DNA of 64,000 nucleotides from Dipteris shenzhenensis (lineage: Eukaryota; Polypodiophyta; Polypodiopsida; Gleicheniales), in assembly GCA_047967505.1 (NCBI GenBank), contig CM106538.1; one strand, 5' to 3'. Positions 9,561 through 22,745 of the stretch are shown in pieces. A model generated the notes under the pieces. The model made no database searches and had not been told where the DNA came from. It worked only from the letters and a program-made list of their open reading frames with translations. A program made the translations under genes and the position numbers. Position 1 is the first letter of the stretch. Each line of letters starts with the position of its first letter.

Positions 9561-9714
9561 CATGCAATTCTCACCCTCTCATGATAGGCAGACGATCCAT
9601 CAATCTACATTGAAGACACATATCATTTGTTTTCATATTTGAGTTATGGGGATGCACTAGCCATGTCTAGTTCCCCTGGTTTTTGGCGTTCTGGGTCACA
9701 ATATTGCTCAGCAC

Positions 9715-9752
<38 letters not shown>

Positions 9753-12700
9753 CTGTTGGGAAGAATATAGGCAGCTCAGATTAATTGGTAATGGTTCTTC
9801 TGTTTCATACGTCTGACTGATTTGTGTTCACTTGGTGGTTGCACCATCAAGGGCAGCTTATGTTAAAATTGCATGTTTTAGGGGACGTTTCCAGGCATCA
9901 TTATGAGAGGTAGCTGTCACTCAGGTCTATTGTTGCATTCTCTAATTCAGTGATTTGTTCCCACAATAAAATAAAAGAAAGTTCTTCGGTCAAAGCTGGC
10001 AGGACTGATTGCAGAAGTCTTAAATATTGTGGAGGAAGTACATCTGTTCATCTTCAAATGTGAAGAGGTCTTATCTTTAATTTTTTCCGTCCTGTCTTGA
10101 TGCGGATTGTCTAGGTGATAGCTCTTGAAAGTGTTGTGGAATGCAGTCAAGCTCGATTTTGGGAAATGGTTCCAGGGTTCGTTGTTGGAACGCTTCTCAT
10201 ACGGGTACTGGATTAGCAACAAGATCGGCTGTTCTTGATTAAAACAATTTAATTACTATCTGTAGTCCCTTTGCTTAATTCCATTTTCTTGGTTTAAGTG
10301 ACATGGCATGATGCAACCCTGTAGGTGAAGACAGACACAGACGAGCAAAGAGTGCTGAAACATGTGCACAGTGTCTATAATGACATTGGAATAATAAAAG
10401 ATCTCACAGTGCAGATCGACACACAATATTGACTCCAGGGATAGTGATTGTGAGTCTTTGTTATGGATTCATCTAAAGGGTCTTCGTTTGATGACCTCTT
10501 TTACAGGACACAGGCTTCTTAAGCTGCACACAGCATCATCAATGTCCAATTTTATTTGTGTATAGAAATGACTTGTCCTTTTCAACTATTATTAAAGCAT
10601 TTCGATGATGCAGAAAATGAGAACGCACGTCCCTCTGATCACTGACAGATCTATGGATGGTGCACAGGGTCAATTTGACACGATAACATGTTGGAAGGCC
10701 TTTCATGGTTCTTTTTAGTACTCTTTTCAAGGGTGCTCATATTTTTATTTATAAAGAGGCCTTTTTTGTAGCATATTTAACCCATCAAGGTTATGGACAG
10801 CTAACTTTGGATCCCATGAGCATGTATTTGCTAGATGTAAGTGGAGTCTAACCCACCAAAACAATGCACATGGACGTCTGTATGAAGTCTCATTTTGAAA
10901 AGTCTTCTTTTGCCAAGCATGATGGGTAATGAAGGCATGATTTGAAGTACTTGCTCAGCCAATTCACGTTTTTATGTAATGATGTCCAAGATTTGCAAGA
11001 TGTGTGCAAATTCATCTTCAGAGAGATTTTGCATGTGTTAGAATCCTTCAGGACTTGGTCATCATCATTAAGCACGATAAATTTGTCATATGCTTGTTTC
11101 TAAAGCAAAATGGATGTTCCATGACAAATGTTTTGGATTTTTCGTACACATACCATGACTTCGTTGATTAAGTCCCATGAATCGTTTAATTTGTGCATAT
11201 GTTATTAGTGGTGTGGGGCCTTTTTTATTGTTGTAAGAACATGTTTATGTTGTCCTTGTCTTCCTCTTACCTTGCCCTATCCAGACACATTCGGGTTCTC
11301 TTGTGCTTTCCACCTTCTCTTGTTTCATCTTCTCTCTAGTCTTGGATTTGTGCGAGGCAGTAGTTTAAGTCCTTTGTGTGATCCTATCAAGGAAAAGTTT
11401 ATTATAAGCTTTTTGTGTCATGTAATTGTTATTGTCTTCAAGGTTTTTTTGTTATCTACTTTAGGGCCTTATATAGCTGCTCCACTTCACCACTTGAGTG
11501 TAAAACAACTAATGCTAGAGTTTGTTGTTGCTTTCGGGTTGATGATACTGGCTCCACATGGCCATTGCTATGTACCTACCATGACCTACCATAGTCTCCA
11601 TAGTGTCACCGTAACTTTCCAAGATGTAGTTAGGCCCATCGTGCTCCTTAGGGATGGGAAGATGCTCGAAAGTTACCATAACCTATTTCACACCCTAAAG
11701 TTATAAAATAAAGGAGAACTCACTATTACATAAAAACAATAAACCCTAGCGCACCTCTTTCACAATAACAAGCTCCTTGTTGATTGCATATTTGTACATC
11801 TTCGAAAAATAGATTGCAACAACCTTGCTATTTTGATGGGTGGTTGCTGGTTATCTTCTTTTGTCCAAAGAACACATTTTTTTGCATCGGCTAACCACCA
11901 CCTTGGACATTTGAAAATTTCTATTCTTGAATACCAAGTTTGAAAGCTTGTGTGAATTCTACTTGATATGGAAGGTGACAACCTTCATGTGATGTTAATA
12001 ATATGATTAAACCACGAAGCACATTTGCATAAAAAGTAATTAAAAAAGAATAGTTCACAAAGGTGAAGACATACCTAGTTTTCACTGATAACAAGCTTGG
12101 CCCTAATAGTATGTGGCAAACCATGATGCATATCTGCATTAAGAGGCATAAATTATAATAAAGAATAGTTTACAAATGTGAAGACCAACAAGAGATGATT
12201 GTGGTGAACAATAATTCTTGATGTGCTCTCCCAAGCCTCTCTGGCCTTCACAACTCATCAATGGAGAACAAGAAGTGATTGAGGAACAAGGATCTGCACA
12301 ATAGAAGAGAGAACATTTGGATCACCAGACCTACATGTGGTCAGTCCAAAGTTGGTTGATGGCTAATCCAAAGGCACTAGCAATTTGGTAGCTAGACAGT
12401 GGCAATCCAACTACACTTTTTACGCTAAGTTCTCTCAAAGGCATACTTGTTAGAATCTCCTTGTTTTGAACAAAGGAAACAAAGATACATTCAAGTAGGA
12501 ACCTCAATTCACAAGTGGTCATTGACTTGGATAATAATGATCTAGTTTTATGACTTTCAAGTGGACTTTGGAGACTCCTTGAAAATGACACTCACATGCT
12601 GTGATAAGAAAAAAATAAATTATAGCAAGTTCAACATTCATCTATAATGTGAAGTTTTAAACATCCCCGGTGGACCTTCAAACATACAAACACCTCTAGA

Positions 12701-14635
12701 AGATTCAAATATAAAGAAAGTTGGTTTGCAACAAGCTAGGCTACATGGGAGATGAACAACAAAGCATGCCATTTAACTATTGATTTAAGTTAGCCTCTCA
12801 TGCTCATTATGTATGGATGACTTCAAGGATAAAAGGAACGCTCGTAACTTGATGAGGGCTTGAGGGGGAGCTTAGGGCACATGAAATCACTTGGCACCCA
12901 TCATCTTTTGAACAATCACCAAAGCTTTGTTAGGGTATTGGTCACTCATCAAAGGTGTTGTCCCATCAATTTTAGGCAATGCTCTTCAAAGGGAGATCGT
13001 GGAGATTGAGGTAAGGGGGATGATCATGACAAAGCAATTGAAGCATAAGAGGGAGCTTCCAATTAGAAGATAGACGGTCAAGTGTTCCTACCCGTATGAG
13101 TTCGAGCATTGTGCTAGATTGGAGCAAACAAGTATAAAAGAAAGAAGACCCCAGGAATAGTTGAATAGTATGTGGGTATTGGTGAGGGAATGATATGGCT
13201 CTCTCGATCCATCACGGTGAAAGACAATTGCACGTGCCTTGCAAATGATCTAGTAAGATTCCTTTCTTGATTGCAATTTGAAAGACCAAGATGTTGACGT
13301 AGGTAGTCATCATTGATCTTAATTTATGGGTCATGAGAACCTTATGTAGCTTGCCTTGCAGCAATGTAGTGGCAAGTAATTTGGGCTCATAGTACATTGT
13401 TTGAATGCTATGCTTTAATTGAATGCTAAGCATAGCCCACAATGATCATAAGAAATTATAAGGAAAGGTGATGGAGCACTCTCTCGCTTGGATTGCTAAG
13501 GGATCCTTCTCTTGAGCAATATTTGCTAGTTCCCCATATGAATCCATGGACAACTCACTTTGCCTTCAACGTGATCAAATTTTTATCAACATTAAAATTC
13601 AAGAAAAGATGAAAATGCTAGAATGCAATACAAATCATGATCCTTTCAAAATGGATCCCTTTCTTATACTATTGATTTAGAAAGTATGGCCTAGCCTAGT
13701 TCGTGGTAGGAGGGCCATCTTAACACCACAAATTTTTGGCAAACATAAGCATTACAATGTATGTGTAGGATGTGAAGGTCAACAGGCCCAAGTTGGATCA
13801 ATTTAGGAAATCTCAACTCTTGTCTTGGTGTTTTCCTTATGGTTGATTGACTACAATGATTGTAGAGCATCTAAAGCATTGATTTCATAGAATCCTGTAT
13901 GAGACAAGCAATGACATATGTGGCGATTGGAATCTAGGGGATAGGATCTTATATAGCATTCAACCTATGCTCACGAGCTAGGATGTTGGCATGCAAAGGA
14001 TACGAAGGAGCATCACAAGTCCAAGCACTAGTCATGGTTTTGAAACTTGTGAAGGCTACTAGGAAGTGTGCTCTTGGAGTTATGCTATAGAAGCACTTGG
14101 AATTATGTTATAGAAGCTCTTGGAGGCTTTGTGTGTGAGAGATATAATCGATTGATCACTCTATTATTTAGCTATCAAAGAGTAGGAAATGGTCCCTTCT
14201 TGGCTTGTACTAAACTCGTTCTACAAAAGGCATGCATGAGTACTTGCAGATGTTTTGCATTCACTCATCTCTTGACTATTCGAATTCTTGCTTTGTGTTC
14301 CTTGTGGTCTTTGTTTCATTGTTCACTCTTATGCTCTTGTGGATTGCTAAATATAAGAGTTTCTTGGGATTGGGTCTAAGGGAAGAGCTTGCTTAGCTCT
14401 CATTAAGGTAGGTGTGTCTCTCTTTTTTTATAGATCGATTATAAATTGCCTCAATTGTTGCTTTTCAATTCTTCTAGCTCTCCTTGTGAGCTTCCATGGC
14501 AGGCTCCCTACCTATTGAACTCCTCCTCACTCTTCCCCTCCCTCCTTGCTCCTTACCTTCTCTCCTTTTATCCTTAGCAATTCGGATATCCTAGATTCTC
14601 TTTTGGCAACTAGGGAATCTCCTTCATGAAGATTC
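9561..14635. other. Unassigned decayed intergenic DNA
   Basis: I found no domain, splice pattern or repeat end here. A 30-bp TC run lies at about 9719-9748. A roughly 45-bp motif (AAAAAGAATAGTTCACAAAGGTGAAGAC type) occurs twice, near 12040 and 12155. The longest open frame (11272-11706, plus) has a hydrophobic composition but no recognisable motif, and I do not count it as a gene. The composition suggests very old transposon remains. Confidence 0.6.
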
Positions 14636-14806
14636 TCAAACTAGGAAAATTTACTCCCTACTTAGTCTAACTAGGAAGTCAATAACAAATTTCTCTTATA
14701 CGAAAAGTTTCCTATAAAGAGAAATTTGTTATTGATTCCCTAGATAGGAAGTGTATTTTCTTAGAAAGGGAATTTTCATGAGTGATGTTCCATTTTCTCT
14801 AGTTTG
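14636..14806. repeat. Foldback / MITE-like inverted repeat
   Basis: Inner arms of about 31 bp (14669-14700 and 14713-14743) are near-perfect reverse complements around a 12-base spacer, both carrying AATAACAAATTTCTC in opposite sense. Outer ends CAAACTAGGAAAAT (14637) and ATTTTCTCTAGTTTG (14791) pair again. The whole 170 bp can fold as one hairpin. No clear flanking duplication was found, so transposition is not shown. Transcribed, it would be an effective small-RNA precursor. Confidence 0.65.
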
Positions 14807-16849
14807 GAAACTTCTTAGTTATTTTCATTTTTAAGCAACAATTGAAAGTTTGGAGACTTCCTTACAGTGGTAGCTCCGAGTGTCGTGCTCCCATTCGGTG
14901 CCAAGGTATAGATAATATCTTGCTAGGCAGTAACTAGCGTGGCTATTGGGGGAACCTTATGGCGTATATCTTCTTCTTCTTCTTGTGCCTTGACCATGTC
15001 TTAGTGCCCATAGAATAAGCCATTAGCAAGTTTACCTTGTAGAGTGACGCTAGTGGTGTGCCCTTGTGCACATCTTGGTGATGAAAGATGGAAGATGAAG
15101 GTTGTCGCGTGATATGTTAAAAGTAGACAATTGCATGTTGCTTTGACATAGCTCATGCCATGAATTAGCTTATTGCTTCCACCTTCCAGTGTGACAACAA
15201 TGAGCTCTTTTTTCATCAACATTGCTCCCTTTCTGCTAGGCTTACAAACATGTTGATTAGATTTTATCACACACCCGTCAAGTCTATTTTCGAAGTCCAT
15301 TCCCACATGAAAAGGCTACGCGATTAGTTAGCTAAACAAAAAAAATAAATTGACCCATATTTTTGTTTTAGACATGAGGACTTTGTGAAAGCACAAATAA
15401 GCATAGAATATATTGGGCTACCAAAGAGTGGAAGCAACGTGCTAGGGTTCTTTGCATCAAAAGTTCTCCCTAGCAGAACATTGAAGCCTGTAGCTTGCAC
15501 CATACCCTCCAAGAGTACTCAAAGGCTATTGCTATTCCCTTTAAAAACAATTCTTGATACATTTCTGATGCTACATTTCAACTCCAATATTCAATGTAAC
15601 AAGCTTTGATGATCTATACGTTTAAGAATCTATCTTGATATAGACAATCCAAAATGCATTGTCGCTTCTTTTGTTTATTTCATAAATTCTGTTCATTCAT
15701 ATTACTTTGTCCTCTGTCTTGATTAGTATGTAGCTTAGAGATGTCATTTGTTTACATAGTTGAATCATTAGATGTCTCTTCCGTATGATCCACACATCGG
15801 TCCAATCCTAGGGTCTTTCTTACTTTCACAAAAAATTGCTACAATTATCCTTAGACTATGTTCCTTTCACAAAAACTCAGCAATCATAAAAAGGCCTCTA
15901 GCAAGAAATGTCATTCAAAGTGAGAGACATCATATATTGTCTGCAAGCCCATCTTCATTGCTTTGCAACTATTCCAAAAGTTTATCTAGAATATTCGTAT
16001 GGTTGCAATTCTTCTTTGATATCTCAACTTTGGAAATCACTAGTGTTTTAGTGTTTCATCAAGTCAACCACTCAGTAAGAACTACAAAGCGCCATTCCCT
16101 AGCATTTTAAATCTATATGCTCAAATAGGAACCAATGCATATTTAATTGAATTTCAAAGATCGATTTCTAGTTTGTGTTTCTATTACATTGGGATATGAA
16201 ACCATTGCTATACTTCTTGCAATCTTGCCTCTCCTACCTGAACAATCTTGTTGTCCAATTCTTGTTTCAAAGAGTGGTCTTTTACAACCTAAAGTGTGTA
16301 GTATTCAAATAGCCTAAAAAACACATTATGTTTCTTATGATACAACTTCTATGGTTGTGGGTCTACCATGCATGTTTGCTCCAACCTAGTCGAATTTGTC
16401 TAAATTGGTTCTACGCATTCCGATGATGCTTGGCTCTACATAATACTACTCTAAGTCAAACAATATTTTATTTCATCATTTGAATTCTGTTGTTGTGTGT
16501 ATTAAATGCCTAATTATTATTGCATATATTTTGGTATAATCTATCTTTGCTCCTCTATGTGCTAGAGCCATCGATCCTCATATTGATTTGATGATTTTGA
16601 TGACTTAAATTGGGCATCTAGTAATCCATCACGTATCTTCTTTTGTTATACATGTCTCCCACTATTTACCTAGAGGAATGCAAGCCATAGAATTTGGATT
16701 GGATACTCTGAAAGTCTAAAAGCCCAGACTTTGGATTCAATCCTTTTGAATTCTAGACTCTACAAATCTAGGTCCCAAATAAACTAAAGGCTTAGAATCT
16801 AGAGCTTCAAAAAAGTATTATCCTCTTCTTAACAAAATGCGAGTCTCCG
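14807..16849. other. Unassigned decayed intergenic DNA
   Basis: No feature can be supported. Short minus-strand frames at 15001-15306 and 15324-15512 and a plus frame at 15772-16110 were read for motifs and gave none. There is no LTR, primer site or tail. Confidence 0.55.
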
Positions 16850-17090
16850 GTATTTAGAGTATCATCAAACTTCTTTATGTGTTTGTGTATGCACATGCCT
16901 AGAAGTGTGTGCGCATGTGTGTATTCAAAGTGTCACCAAACTTGTGTGTCTATGCACATGCCTAGAGATGTGTGTGTCTTAACAAAATGCAAGTCTTGTT
17001 TATTCAAAGTGTCACCAAACTTGTGTGTCTATGCAAATGCCTAGAGGTGTGTGTGTGTGTGCACCCCTGTGTGTGCATTTTGACTAATCC
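16850..17090 (+). repeat. Diverged tandem repeat, about three units
   Basis: Units begin near 16855, 16920 and 17005. They share ATTCAAAGTGTCACCAAACTT, then GTGTGTCTATGCACATGCCTAGAG and a TG-rich tail. The spacing varies because of the TG microsatellite at each unit end. It looks like replication slippage or unequal exchange between short TG tracts. Confidence 0.7.
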
Positions 17091-17149
17091 CATGCTCAAC
17101 TAGGCAAGCTATTTTGAAATTCCCAAAGTGGCCAAAGCTTGAGTCTTCA

Positions 17150-17400
17150 ATGTTTAGTAGGCAATTCCATTTTTACTTCTAAGTTATTAAAGATTATCAT
17201 AAAATATGTTATGTTTAGTAGCAAATGCCATTCTTACTTCTAATTTATTGGAGATTATCATTATATATGCTATGATAGACATCTCCAATTTCCAAATCCC
17301 ATTTCTCAAGTATAAAATTGTATTTCAGTAATAAAAAATGCTAATACTAAAGTCATATTCCTGTTTCAACAATAAAAAACGCTAATACTAAAGTCATATT
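17150..17400 (+). repeat. Two small local duplications
   Basis: A roughly 65-bp unit (GTTTAGTAGGCAATTCCATT type) occurs at about 17152 and 17216. A roughly 50-bp unit containing GCTAATACTAAAGTCATATT occurs at about 17313 and 17363. Both are diverged tandem pairs with no coding content. Confidence 0.65.
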
Positions 17401-20099
17401 CTCGTTCCAAGGTACTCAATGTCCAAGCTGACTTATATAAAAAATGGTTCTACATTCCAAGGAAACAACCCAATTTACATCAGAACCAAAATAAAGTCAG
17501 AATTAAAGACTTAATTCTTTTATTTCTTTATGGATCATACAATTAGCACTTTAGTATTCAAATGATAAGACACTTCAAAAAAACTAGTAGTCTACTATAA
17601 TTTATGGGAAAAATCCCCATGAATCTCCCTCATATGAGTAGTAGAACATCAAAACAAAGACAACATAAGAGGAAAAATGGAATAGCTGTAATATAGCAGC
17701 AAAGTGTACTAAACAGTACTATCTAACAATACTAATTAGTTCTAAAGCAATACCATAGTACCAAACACTGCTAATTGACCTACAAGGCTATAGTAGGGTA
17801 GCCATATGCTACAATATAGTATCAAAAAAATATTTTATAGACTAAAAAGTCCTTCATCCTATTAATACATGAGTATAAGGTCCTAAAGAATGCAAACAAT
17901 GCAAAAATAATTTGTTGGGATGTAGTACTATTTTTATAAAATCATGCATTCTTCCCCATAAATTCCCTCTCATGCAAGGCTTCAAAAGAGCAGTAGAATT
18001 GTAAAACAAAGATAAGATAAGAGGTTTGATGGAAATAGTAGCAAATAAAAAATGAGGACATCATAAAAAGGAACCTCTAGGCCTTTATGAGTGGAACCCA
18101 ACATATCATATATCACAAAAACCCAAAAATTAGAACATAGAGTACAACCTGTGGGATACCCTAAGGTTATCCTTATTTTAAAGAAATATTGGAAAATTAT
18201 TTTGGCTTTTTATCTAGAACATCATCCACAAGTCTAACAATTATATTTTCAAGCGTAGAATCATGCTCAATGTTTGTAGCTCCCTTTCTAAGGGATTTAA
18301 TTATCAAAAAATTAGTTTATAGACAAACAATATGTAGAACCATGTAACTTAGCTTCTTTAATGTACGCTACCTCGCTTTCGTGGAGTACAACTTGTGGGA
18401 TATCCTCAAGCCTGTAACCTTGTTCCAAAACAATGTTCAAAGTAAGGATTCACAGCATCCATCATATACTTATTTGTTTCTAGATTTATCATTAAAAAAA
18501 ACTCTAGTTATTATTCCATTCATTCCCCTTGGGGATGTCTAACTTTAGTGAGCCTGTAATCCTCTATCACTTCGTCTTTTATCATCAAAGAAATTCCATA
18601 GAAAAAGATTGCAAATGCCCTAAAAAAACATTGCTAGATATTTTCGAGAAGTAAAAAATCTCATCTCCTTTATAGACTCTCTTTTGAGAAAACATTATTC
18701 GATTCATCCACATTTGGGGAATATCATCTCAGTAAGCTATTTCCCACCCCACTTCATTTTTTGACATGAGGGAGCACACCATGGTTAAAAATCACATATT
18801 TCTAGAATCATTAGAGACCTTACACTTACAAAAAGGTTATAAAGGCCCAAAAATACCTAGTCATATAGTTCATTGTGGGCAAAAAATTTGATTTTCTTCT
18901 CCTCTTCTATTGATTTATATAATCTTCTTTGGAGAAAACAATGTTCTATTTATTCATATTGGTATATCACATAGTTAGATCATTTGTCATTACTCCTTGA
19001 GGAGTATAAATAATTGTGTTCATTCCATCCACCAACAACAAAGCATATGGAGAGATAAGAAAGTCCATACTATCAAGCCACAAGTAAGTCATTGTATTAC
19101 TCTAGTTTGAGGCAAATCGATCACCAGTGGTGATACTTTCTTGAATATGGCAAGGAATATACAAGCACTCAAATCAAGAGCTCTATAATCAAACATGAAT
19201 GCTTGCCTCTCATCAAACCACAGTCTAAAAGCATAATCCCTCGACTGGCCCCTCTTTTCTTATACAGTGTTTTACTTAGAATGCTTCTACCTTCGTCTAG
19301 TTAACCTAACCATTTAGTTTAGGACTCATTCCAATGCCCCAATCAAGCCCCATAACTCTCCTTTAATTATGCAACCATTGCATTGCAGTACTTCCCATCT
19401 CATCACATTTCTCCTTCTTTTCATCCTTTTTGGTAAAAAACAATAAATTTTCCTTGATTTAAAGTTATTCAGGGAAACTCATGAGTGTGCAAAAAATGTG
19501 TGTGTGTGTGTGTGTATTTATATTAATTTACTTTATGAACACACACACACACATGCACGCACACAAAGAAGCTTTGTTGGGGTGGTGCTTCCACTCGCGT
19601 CATGCATGATTGAAGTACAAGCGACAAAGGGAACGTCTAATACTCACAAAGAACCACTTTATAAATTGAAGAAAATACCTAAAGTACAAGGAGATAGTAC
19701 AAGGAGATAGCGACAACAAATTGACTACAAACTCCCCCCCCTAGATGAGTGCCTCATGCTTCCTCATCTAGAGTATTTATAATATTTTCCATTAAAAGAT
19801 TAAGGAGCTAAAATTCTCTCTCTTCCAAAATTAGGGATGCAAGTTTACATAGCCTCTTTGGGCTTTCTTTGTGCCAAAAATGGTTTATGTATTCTACCAA
19901 AAAATATTGCCCCAATATCAATGAAATACAAAATTGGCTCATGGCCAAACAGCACACACCATGCGACACATCAATTGGTACTTTCTTACTAACTCTAATT
20001 CTTGTCATTAGCTCATCATTTGTACTCAAGCCACCAACACATTAGTTATTAGCAATCAATTGAATGAATTACCAAATCAATCAGTCCCAATATAATTGT
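17401..20099. other. AT-rich unassigned DNA with a TG/CA microsatellite
   Basis: The stretch is very AT-rich. The only clear structure is a TG run at about 19497-19514 followed by a CA run at 19540-19552, an inverted dinucleotide pair. No coding domain or transposon end was recognised. Confidence 0.6.
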
Positions 20100-20460
20100 G
20101 CTCAAAGTACAATAATAAAAAATAACACCAATAACAGTAGCGACATCAATATTAATATGGAATGACATAATATGGAATGACATACAATATGGGCATCTAT
20201 CATGGAAAAACACAAGCTAGTTAGGCATTCCCAACTAAACCACCCAAGCATGCACTAGAACCCCCATTGTATCTAGTGCGGTTCTATGGTATACTTTGCC
20301 ATAACACAAATAATACCAAAGTACAATAACATCAAGAATAGTAGCAACATCAAATATGGAATGACCCAAAATATGGACCATCTAGCATGGAAAAACACAC
20401 ATTAGTTAGGTATTCCCAACTAAACCACCCAAGCACATTAGAACCCCCACCGCATCTAGT
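20100..20460 (+). repeat. Local direct duplication of about 180 bp
   Basis: Two diverged copies (about 20100-20275 and 20285-20455) share GTAGC.ACATCAA, ATATGGAATGAC, CATGGAAAAACACA and TTCCCAACTAAACCACCCAAGC in the same order. The first copy has an extra inner repeat of ATATGGAATGACATA. No gene is involved. Confidence 0.7.
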
Positions 20461-20736
20461 CAAATAAGACTAAAAATAAAATGATATGTATAGCAAGAAA
20501 TATTGGAAGTACAATTGCATAACATCGTCTTGCTTGGAATGTACTGACCTCGGTTATGTGTTTGATTATCGAAACTGATGAGATTTGGAAAAGCTCAAAA
20601 GAACCGTTTAGGCATCCATTGAGCATAATCTCTTGGATAGTTCTTAAACTTGAGCAAATATTTGACATAAGCATCTCATTTTTGGGTCATGATTATTGAT
20701 GATAAATATAGTTCTTCATAATCAATGGGGCCTCTT

Positions 20737-21010
20737 CATAGATAGGATGTGAAGGTAGAGGTCCCTTGAAGGGTTTCAAAGGCTAATGTGAAAGGCATTA
20801 TGGATTTTTCAACGATCTAGAAATTGAAGCCTACATGCAATGTCATTGATTTTATTAATCAATTTAAATGGTCCATAAAAAATGTGGAGCCATGTTGGAT
20901 GACTGGCCATTTTTCAACACTCTTTAAGCTTCTTTTCTCAATTGACAAAAGAACATAGTCGCCTTCTTTTAAAACCATATGTTTCTTGTTATTGGCTTGT
21001 CTAGTGTACT
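20737..21010 (-). pseudogene. Ty3/gypsy integrase C-terminal fragment
   Basis: Read on the minus strand, the fragment gives KEGDYVLLSIEKRSLKS, then in a shifted frame FYGPFKLINKINDIACRLQF, KIHNAFHISL and NPSRD. These are the ordered landmarks of the gypsy integrase tail (GDxVLL, YGPFxIxxKI, IHxVFHVSxL). Two TGA codons stand where the family has tryptophan, and at least one frameshift separates the halves. The catalytic core was not found upstream. It is an old orphan fragment. Confidence 0.75.
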
Positions 21011-22480
21011 TCATTTAAGAAATAGTGATGGCTTCTTTGACCTCATGTTTATTTCCATTTTGATGCACAACCCTACATAGCAACCCATGGACTGCAAGAG
21101 AGCATCTTTATCTATGAGCTCACATTCACCAACTCGGCCAAGGGTGTTTAGTTAGTCAACTTGGAATCACAGAGAAAGACCGTCAAAATTTGGCGATCCT
21201 ATTAGGGAGTGACACACTAGAAATGTTGAGTGGAGAATTGAGAAGATTAACCATAGAAGTCCATAGGATTGAGTGCATAGTTTTCATTACAAATTACTAC
21301 AGAATGTTTCTCGTGGCACAATCTGAGGCTCTTAGCATCATGCAAGCTTGTTTGATGATTGGTGATTAGACTGAGGAGTGCTCTTAGGTGGCTCTTCATA
21401 TCATTCAGTTGTTGCGAGAATGCCTGACATGTGCTCGATGAGGAGAGAAACGTACATGGCAAGATGAGAGGAATACCTACAAAGAGACAGTAAGGAATGT
21501 TAGAATATGGAAGACAAGGAAGCTACCATAATTTAGAGCTAGTACAAGATGACCAATGGAATTGGGAAGATGATCAACTTCCTATGATGATGAGCTCAGA
21601 ATAGACAAATCCTTGGCTACATGCATAGAAGAGTTGTTAGAAATACCAAGAATTGAGCTGAGTCCAAAAGTACATCCAAAATGACCTGAAACTTTCAATA
21701 GAGAGGAAGTTTCTAGGCTCTGGCAGGACAATTCTAAGCAATCATCCATGGAAATTCTTTGTTCTTCTAAATAGTGCGACAGGTCACGACACAGATCAAG
21801 CTACGAGCATAGTTCTCCAAACTGATATTGCAAATCTGGCTCTAAAGTTGGACACATTTGTAGTGGGGTACAATAACAGAGGTCCACATATATGTCAAAG
21901 GCGGATGAATAGAAGACTCAAAATAGTCATAGCCGAGCTTTTGACTAGGATTCAATGCATATGCATAAACACAGGGCATCATGACATCAATTGCTATCAA
22001 AGCAAAGGATAGTTAGTCCTATCCCACCATCAAGGAATTAAACGTTGAGTCCTACACTAGTACATGGATGCGGCCATATGTATCATCAGAGACTGAGGCC
22101 ATCAATACCAAAGGTTCCAGTGGCTACTAGGTGGATGCCAGCTTCTTCAGCAACAAAGGGATATCAACCTAAGCACATCCATACAACAGAGTGTCACCAC
22201 AAAGATGAGCTAAGGAATTACTAGGAAAAATCCAACTGCCTACTATTAAGGTCAAATTGACTACTCCAATCAAAGTCAAATTCCAAGATTTCAAAGGGAT
22301 TGAAGGCCATTATACTTTTAGTCACTTGTAGAGTTATGAGTTTGTCATATCAATGGCACAGTGAAAAAGGAAGAGTACATGAACTACAAACTATGCACGC
22401 TACTAAGTTAATTGAGAAAATGGAACACAAGTCCATTCATGATTATGGGCTGTACTCAGCTTGATCTCAGATCTTCGGAG
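21011..22480. other. Unassigned DNA upstream of a gag scrap
   Basis: No open frame or motif could be assigned. The stretch just before 22480 may be the degraded front of the Gag fragment that follows, but no residue pattern proves it. Confidence 0.5.
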
Positions 22481-22745
22481 ATAGTCAATCCAACAAAGTC
22501 ATATGAACACTTAATGGATTGAGCTGTTGTACTAGAGAAGAGCACGCCTTCCAAGAAGAAGCCCAAAAAGAAATTTGAAGCAAGTGATGATGAGGATGCC
22601 TCAACTAAGCTTGAAAAGATGAACTCAACTATGAAAAATGCCTTGAAGGAAATGGGCTACCAAGAAAACCGAGCCAAGAAGAGAAATGGTGTAACAAGTG
22701 CTCCAAGAAGGGACATGTCACCAACCAGTTGGAGGTTATAATGTG
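22481..22745 (+). pseudogene. Gag C-terminal fragment with a damaged zinc knuckle
   Basis: A lysine- and acid-rich frame (KSTPSKKKPKKKFEASDDED, LKEMGYQEN) is followed, after a frameshift, by EKWCNKCSKKGHVTNQ. This has C-X2-C-X4-H in the right spacing, but the last cysteine has become leucine. This is the nucleocapsid part of a retrotransposon Gag. One TGA interrupts the front. Superfamily cannot be fixed without protease or RT. Confidence 0.6.

Noticed and set aside
11272-11706. 144-codon plus-strand frame with hydrophobic segments
   Set aside because: No family motif, no splice context, and flanks are decayed repeats; most likely chance.
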